Part shown: positions 59,340-64,000 of the stretch, piece by piece
Numbering within the stretch: the stretch's first letter is position 1
Layout of the letters: each line of letters begins with the position of its first letter
NCBI RefSeq assembly: GCF_018687535.1
Contig: NZ_CP061295.1
Coordinates: 1,054,001-1,118,000, forward strand
DNA: 64,000 nt
Direction: 5' to 3'
DNA from: Polynucleobacter sp. MWH-S4W17
GTDB taxonomy: Bacteria; Pseudomonadota; Gammaproteobacteria; Burkholderiales; Burkholderiaceae
Notes under the pieces: generated by a model
Seen by the model: the letters and a program-made list of their open reading frames with translations, nothing else
What the model was told of the DNA's origin: nothing
Database searches by the model: none
Translations under genes and position numbers: made by a program

Positions 59340-61445
59340 TTACTCGCCACCAGTAATAGCCATCTCCTGGGCTGAGAATGGATCTTTAGCGGGAGTCGCT
59401 GGTTTTGGAGCAGCCTTACCCTTGGTACCTGGCATCAATTCAAAATCAGGAACGAAGACTGTCAAGGTGCTTCTGAGTTGATCAAATGATTTTCGATCAC
59501 CATCGAACTTCACCTTACCTTCAGCCAGCAGATTTTCAAACGTCGTTTGTCCACCCATCACCCGCTCAAGATCACTACGATTGAGTGTGATGGTTAGATT
59601 TGGGTTCTTCGCTTGCTGACCTTTAATGTTGGTCAAAGCAGAATTACTCATCTCAATCACAAATTTTTCACCATTGTCTGGTGTAGAGAGATTAATTACA
59701 AAGTTCATGTCCGCCGCTTTCTTGCTGTCCATGCTGATAGCCAAAGCGTTGAGCCAGAGTTCGGTTGTCATCCCTTTAATCATGTCTGGGCCATTAGACT
59801 TTGGCGAAGCTCCTGATGGCATGCCGTGACGAAGTTCGTAGGCCGCACCCAAGAAGCTATTGCGCATACTGGGGCTTTCCTTTTGGTAGCCAATCTGCTC
59901 AAAAATATCAGCCAGTAAATCTTTGGCGCCCGTATTGTTTGGTTGTGCATAGACTAATTTATTGACGATTTCCATCGCTTCACGGTATTTGCCCTGCTTA
60001 TAAAGCTCTTTACCCTTGGCCATGATCTTGGCTGAGCCACCCATCATCTCCACATACAGTGGTGCTGAATCTTTTGGAGATAGTGGCGCTAGTGTTGCTG
60101 GATTAGCATCCCAGTACCCAAGATAGCGATTGATTACAGCGCGACTATTGTGCTCTTCAGAGCCGTGATAACTATGGGCTGCCCACTGCCTCTTTAGACT
60201 CTCAGGCTGCCTGTATACATTCTGGATTTCATTAATAGTGACGCCATTATTTGCTAAATGGAGCACTTCGTTATGCAGGTGAGCATAACTATCTCGTTGG
60301 GTACGCATCACCTCTTGTATACGTTCATTACCCCAGCGTGGCCAGGTATGCGATGCAAACATGACCTCACTCTCGGTGCCATAACGATATAAAGCATTGT
60401 TAATGTTCTTGGACCATGCCAGTGAGTCGCGAACTAAGGCACCGCGTAAGGTGTATATGTTATGAATGGTACCGGTGATATTTTCTGCTGCCCAGAATGC
60501 TTTAAATTGCGGGAAATAGGTGTTCATCTCCGCAGGAGCTTCAGTGCCTGGTGTGTTTTGGAATTCCATTTCTACGCCATCCACCGTCATTTTTTCATAA
60601 GGTTGATTGATATAGACGTTAGGCTCGATCAACCCTAAATTACCAGCGGCAGTATTTTTACCAATGGATTGGTCGACGTGACCAAATGGGCTGCGAGGCA
60701 ATAACACGCCATACTGGAAATACATTCTGCGGGTCATAGCATTACCTGCGTAGACGTTTTCAGCAATGGCATGATCCATAAAACCAGCTGGTGCAATGAT
60801 TTTTACCTTGCCGCTCTTCACATCCGCTTCATCAACTACACCACGCACACCACCAAAGTGGTCTGCATGTGAGTGCGAATATACGACTGCTACAACAGGA
60901 CGTTTTCCCAACTTCTCATTGACAAGCTCTAGGGCTGCGCGTGCAGTTTCTTTAGCGGTTAGTGGATCAAAAACTATCCAACCAGTATCTGTTTTGATAA
61001 AACTGATATTGGCTAAGTCAAAGCCACGAACCTGATAAATTTTTCCTGGTACAACTTCATATAAGCCGTAACCCATATTGAGAATGGCTTGACGTTGTAA
61101 CGAAGGATGCACGCTATCAAAGTCTTTGCCTTGCAGAAGGAATTCATAGCTACCCATGTCCCATGCCACATTGCCGGCATCAGCCATGATGGTTTTATAA
61201 GCAGGCGCTGCTATGAAACCTTTTTTGGATTCCTCAAAATCACGCTGATCTTCGAAAGGCAGCGTCTTACGTAATCCATTTTGCAGTTCAACGGTATAGC
61301 TTGATGGCGCCTTACCTTTTGAATCGAAATGCTTCCCCTGCATAGCGCCTGGATCCGCCACTACACCACCACCCCCTGCCGCCATTGCCAACCCAGAGGT
61401 CATTAATATTGCCGCTACCGAAAACTGTGTGAATTTGATTTTCAT
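59340..61445 (-). CDS. Alkyl/aryl-sulfatase, metallo-beta-lactamase fold
   Basis: A 701-residue exported hydrolase of the SdsA1/YjcS group that cleaves sulfate esters such as alkyl sulfates. The signal peptide (residues 1-22) ends GLAMAAG. The zinc site is HSHADHFGG (His191, His193, Asp195, His196) in the metallo-beta-lactamase domain. A helical dimerisation region follows, and a SCP2-like C-terminal domain spans about residues 570-680, with the usual FEIEM-type hydrophobic-binding fold. The tail is rich in proline and lysine. It stands alone, with terminators on its downstream side, and no sulfonate transport genes are nearby. Confidence 0.92.
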   Translation of the reverse strand: MKIKFTQFSVAAILMTSGLAMAAGGGGVVADPGAMQGKHFDSKGKAPSSYTVELQNGLRKTLPFEDQRDFEESKKGFIAAPAYKTIMADAGNVAWDMGSYEFLLQGKDFDSVHPSLQRQAILNMGYGLYEVVPGKIYQVRGFDLANISFIKTDTGWIVFDPLTAKETARAALELVNEKLGKRPVVAVVYSHSHADHFGGVRGVVDEADVKSGKVKIIAPAGFMDHAIAENVYAGNAMTRRMYFQYGVLLPRSPFGHVDQSIGKNTAAGNLGLIEPNVYINQPYEKMTVDGVEMEFQNTPGTEAPAEMNTYFPQFKAFWAAENITGTIHNIYTLRGALVRDSLAWSKNINNALYRYGTESEVMFASHTWPRWGNERIQEVMRTQRDSYAHLHNEVLHLANNGVTINEIQNVYRQPESLKRQWAAHSYHGSEEHNSRAVINRYLGYWDANPATLAPLSPKDSAPLYVEMMGGSAKIMAKGKELYKQGKYREAMEIVNKLVYAQPNNTGAKDLLADIFEQIGYQKESPSMRNSFLGAAYELRHGMPSGASPKSNGPDMIKGMTTELWLNALAISMDSKKAADMNFVINLSTPDNGEKFVIEMSNSALTNIKGQQAKNPNLTITLNRSDLERVMGGQTTFENLLAEGKVKFDGDRKSFDQLRSTLTVFVPDFELMPGTKGKAAPKPATPAKDPFSAQEMAITGGE

Positions 61446-61529
61446 AAGAGCCTAAAGTAAGAGTGTTTTATTACTTCAATGATATGTTTGAGCTAATCAA
61501 TGGCAATTAGCTCTACAGCTAATGTCAGT

Positions 61530-62990
61530 CTACTCAGGAAATGAGATTGCGTAGGCCGCAATAACAGGTAAACCAACAAAAAACGTTGTTCCTTTGCCAG
61601 GGAATGACTCAAACCAGATAGATCCCCCGTGCCTCATTACAATATGCTTACATAACCAAAGGCCAATTCCCATACCGGAACCCTTAGTAGTTGAAAGCAG
61701 CTCAAACATGTGGGCCTGAACATTTTCATCAATACCTGAACCTGTGTCTGAGATCGAAATTTGAACACCAGCGCCGCTGTGCTGACCTCGAATCGTGATT
61801 AATTTATTTGAATTCTCTGTCAAGTTCAATGCATCAATTGCGTTGATCACTAAATTCAATAGCACTTGTTGAAGCTCTCCCTTATTAGCGGTGATAAACA
61901 AGTTTTCCTCTAACTTAAGAACCATCTGAATATTCTGCTTAACAATTTCTGGGCGAGCAATGGTAAGCACTAAATCAATTAATTCAGCAAGGTTAACTTT
62001 GGCAGATGCCATCTTTTCATCAGCGAATACTGATCTAAGGGAGCGAATAATGCTTGCTGCACGCTGATTGTCTGCCAACAATGAATCCAACACTTCATTC
62101 TGTAACGCAGGATTTAATTCCCCTTCAGATAGCTTCTTTTGTAAAAATTGAATATTTAGACTAGAGGCGCCCAAGGGCTGATTGAGCTCATGTGCAATGG
62201 AGGCTGACAAAGCCCCGGTACTGGCGGTCTTATTGGCCTTTAGCAGTGAAGCAATCAAGAGATCACGCTCCTGCAATAATTTTTTAGTGGTTTGATTTTC
62301 AGTCGTTGCATTGATATTAGCCACTACGACTTGTTCGGCCCAATAACTACCAATCGCAATATATGAAAGCGTGTTCATCACCAATTGCGAGATGGTAAAG
62401 AGAATCAGTATTTGCGGTATCTGCTCAACATGCTCAATACTTAATGCTGATGCAACTAATATAACAAAACGACCGATTGCAAAAAACATTTCAGCAAAGC
62501 TTGCGCATTGCATATAAAGCAATTGCTTTGAGGGTGATGATTTTCTTTTTATTGCTAACTCATAAATTTGCCAGCAATAAAAAATACTGGCAATACTAGC
62601 CATTACAAGAGTGCGAATTTCAAAAGTCCCATAAAGGCGCATGTATTCGAATGTGGGAATAAAAATGAGGACTGATGCTGAAGCAAATATCTTTACCTGC
62701 CTTGGAACTTCTCGATTGAGTGACTGGCAAAAAAGTGCTTGCAATAGCGCGGCGATATAAAAGAAGCTATTGGCTATCGTGAAATTAAATTCAGGGTTGG
62801 CAATATTTTGGATGGCAATGACACCCGCCCCAAAAATAAATAGACCCACCACACTCACTAATAGTGAGGACATCCAGTACAAGCTTGGCTTCAGTAAATT
62901 TTGTGAGCGGTAATAGTGATAGATTCCAAAAAATAGGCCCATCTGAATGACGGCCAGAATAAAGAAGTAGATAGAAATGAGCAGCTTCAT
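61530..62990 (-). CDS. Membrane sensor histidine kinase (orphan)
   Basis: A 486-residue kinase with seven or so N-terminal hydrophobic helices (about residues 1-225), a short coiled coil, the dimerisation/phosphoacceptor box SIAHELNQPLGASS (His267) and a HATPase domain with N box NLVINAIDAL, G1 DTGSGID and G2 GSGMGIGLWL. It resembles DctB-class kinases in the catalytic part. No response regulator gene lies next to it. I used the ATG at 62990, which leaves 37 bp to the divergent membrane-protein gene; the longer open frame would overlap that gene. The signal sensed is unknown. Confidence 0.88.
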   Translation of the reverse strand: MKLLISIYFFILAVIQMGLFFGIYHYYRSQNLLKPSLYWMSSLLVSVVGLFIFGAGVIAIQNIANPEFNFTIANSFFYIAALLQALFCQSLNREVPRQVKIFASASVLIFIPTFEYMRLYGTFEIRTLVMASIASIFYCWQIYELAIKRKSSPSKQLLYMQCASFAEMFFAIGRFVILVASALSIEHVEQIPQILILFTISQLVMNTLSYIAIGSYWAEQVVVANINATTENQTTKKLLQERDLLIASLLKANKTASTGALSASIAHELNQPLGASSLNIQFLQKKLSEGELNPALQNEVLDSLLADNQRAASIIRSLRSVFADEKMASAKVNLAELIDLVLTIARPEIVKQNIQMVLKLEENLFITANKGELQQVLLNLVINAIDALNLTENSNKLITIRGQHSGAGVQISISDTGSGIDENVQAHMFELLSTTKGSGMGIGLWLCKHIVMRHGGSIWFESFPGKGTTFFVGLPVIAAYAISFPE

Positions 62991-63027
62991 AATTGCTATG
63001 GTACATCTACTGAATTGATTCGCTAAA

Positions 63028-63990
63028 ATGCGTGTCATGCAGCTTTTTAGTAGATCCCAGCTTCTTTTCTTTGTCACCCTATTAGTCGCTGGGATTGGCT
63101 TTGCTCATGCCCAATCGGCTTTTTATAACGCCGCTAACAACTACCTCAAAAAGCGCGCTGATGCTTTTATGACGATTACGGGTTATTCACTCACACCGGA
63201 TGTGACAACAGGATCGTTGTCGATCCGTAACAATGGTGGCGATAATTCTGACTTGCAAATGATTTCTCTAGGAGGTGGTGATCGAATTAGCGCAAACTTT
63301 CCTCTGTATTTAGAGGGGACCTTAGCAGTTAATCGATATAACCCAACGTTTACTGATGGAATCGCTAATACATCCGTTACGGTACCAGTTCATTGGAACA
63401 GCATCACAGGTACCGGCGGTATTGGTTGGGATTTTCCGATCACCAATGAATTGCGCTTCCGCCCAATTGCCAATGTCATGCTGGGGCATTTAGAAAGCGA
63501 CCTTTCGATTGCATCTAGAGTCATTCAAAATCAGAAAGGCGTTGACTTACAGTTCCTCAATGGCGGCCGTATGAACTCGTATGGTCTGGGCGGGTCGGTC
63601 ATGCTGGACTATGAGAACTACCAACCCGATCAAGAAATTGATGTAGAGCTGCGTTACACCAATATTCCGGTGCAAACATTTGACACCTCTACTGCAGTTC
63701 AAGGCTCAGCTGATTCGCAAAGTCTGGCGCTTTGGGCTCGCAGTCGTATCCCAACCCCAATTACATTGTTAGATAGACCATTACGAGCGGTATTTGAAGT
63801 GGCGCATACCGAATTCCTGGGCGACTTACGAGGGGCTCTGGGATTTAACTCCCTATCTTCTGTAGGTACTGGCATTGAACTAGATCGTAGCGCATCTGAT
63901 CCTATTTTTACTCGCATCAGAGTGGTGTTTCGCTACCAATTTGGTCAAAATGTGCACGGAACCTCCATTGGCTTGGCTGCCAGCTTCTAA
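63028..63990 (+). CDS. Predicted outer-membrane beta-barrel protein of unknown function
   Basis: A 320-residue protein with a signal peptide (residues 1-28, ending FAHAQS) and many alternating hydrophobic/polar strands (for example ANFPLYLEGTLAVNRY and IRVVFRYQFG). It ends in a C-terminal phenylalanine (LAASF), the usual beta-signal for insertion into the outer membrane. It may belong to the solitary autotransporter-barrel type, but I cannot confirm that. It is divergent from the histidine kinase, with 37 bp between the start codons, suggesting shared control. Confidence 0.65.
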   Translation: MRVMQLFSRSQLLFFVTLLVAGIGFAHAQSAFYNAANNYLKKRADAFMTITGYSLTPDVTTGSLSIRNNGGDNSDLQMISLGGGDRISANFPLYLEGTLAVNRYNPTFTDGIANTSVTVPVHWNSITGTGGIGWDFPITNELRFRPIANVMLGHLESDLSIASRVIQNQKGVDLQFLNGGRMNSYGLGGSVMLDYENYQPDQEIDVELRYTNIPVQTFDTSTAVQGSADSQSLALWARSRIPTPITLLDRPLRAVFEVAHTEFLGDLRGALGFNSLSSVGTGIELDRSASDPIFTRIRVVFRYQFGQNVHGTSIGLAASF

Positions 63991-64000
63991 TATGGGCAAT

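Noticed and set aside
62991..63077. Longer start for the histidine kinase
   Set aside because: It would overlap the divergent membrane-protein gene and adds a polar stretch before the first helix; the ATG at 62990 leads directly into the membrane helix.

Overview
The window is about 64 kb of ordinary-looking chromosome from a betaproteobacterium of the order Burkholderiales. It most resembles a free-living Polynucleobacter-type genome. This rests on the moderate GC content, dense packing, the gene orders tpiA-secG-tRNA-Leu-nuoA..N, ilvB-ilvH-ilvC-psd-pssA-leuA and yicC-gmk-rpoZ-spoT, and several Bug-type (TctC) solute receptors. These are family-level recognitions from reading the sequence; no database search was run. 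I see no insertion sequence, prophage, CRISPR array, rRNA operon or integrase.

Layout. 1-11.1 kb: the 3' two thirds of an RND efflux pump gene overlapping dnaQ, then metabolic and housekeeping genes (tartrate dehydrogenase family, SprT-like metallopeptidase, amidase, Bug receptor, old yellow enzyme, methylmalonate-semialdehyde dehydrogenase, DUF1178, NUDIX hydrolase). 11.2-25.7 kb: the complete 14-gene nuo operon for respiratory complex I on the minus strand. 25.8-30.8 kb: tRNA-Leu(GAG), secG, tpiA, a quinone oxidoreductase, pnp and rpsO. 31-38.4 kb: a SYLF-domain protein, then the branched-chain amino acid and phospholipid genes leuA, pssA, psd, ilvC, ilvH and ilvB/I. A Leu-rich leader peptide with an attenuator lies in front of leuA.

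38.6-40.8 kb: a plus-strand cassette of an ECF-type sigma factor, a single-pass membrane DUF3619 protein, a periplasmic DUF3106 protein and an RDD membrane protein. 40.8-48.6 kb: a minus-strand run holding an MCE/Mla-type lipid transporter (STAS-permease, ATPase, MCE protein, lipoprotein), followed closely by a Bug receptor, a non-canonical SDR and a large FtsX-type permease. 48.7-56.1 kb: tRNA-Arg(ACG), greB, the stringent-response and nucleotide genes spoT, rpoZ, gmk and yicC, and the divergent rph-rdgB-hemW operon. 56.1-64 kb: a crotonase-fold protein, a Bug receptor, a class III CoA-transferase, an alkylsulfatase, an orphan membrane histidine kinase and a divergent outer-membrane beta-barrel candidate.

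No gene-free stretch exceeds about 300 bases. The points most worth a second look are the leuA leader/attenuator (33.27-33.42 kb), the hairpin-rich rpsO-pnp spacer, the sigma/DUF3619/DUF3106/RDD cassette, two enzyme-fold proteins without their usual catalytic residues (SDR at 43.3 kb, crotonase fold at 56.1 kb), and the seven-gene MCE-Bug-SDR-permease run.
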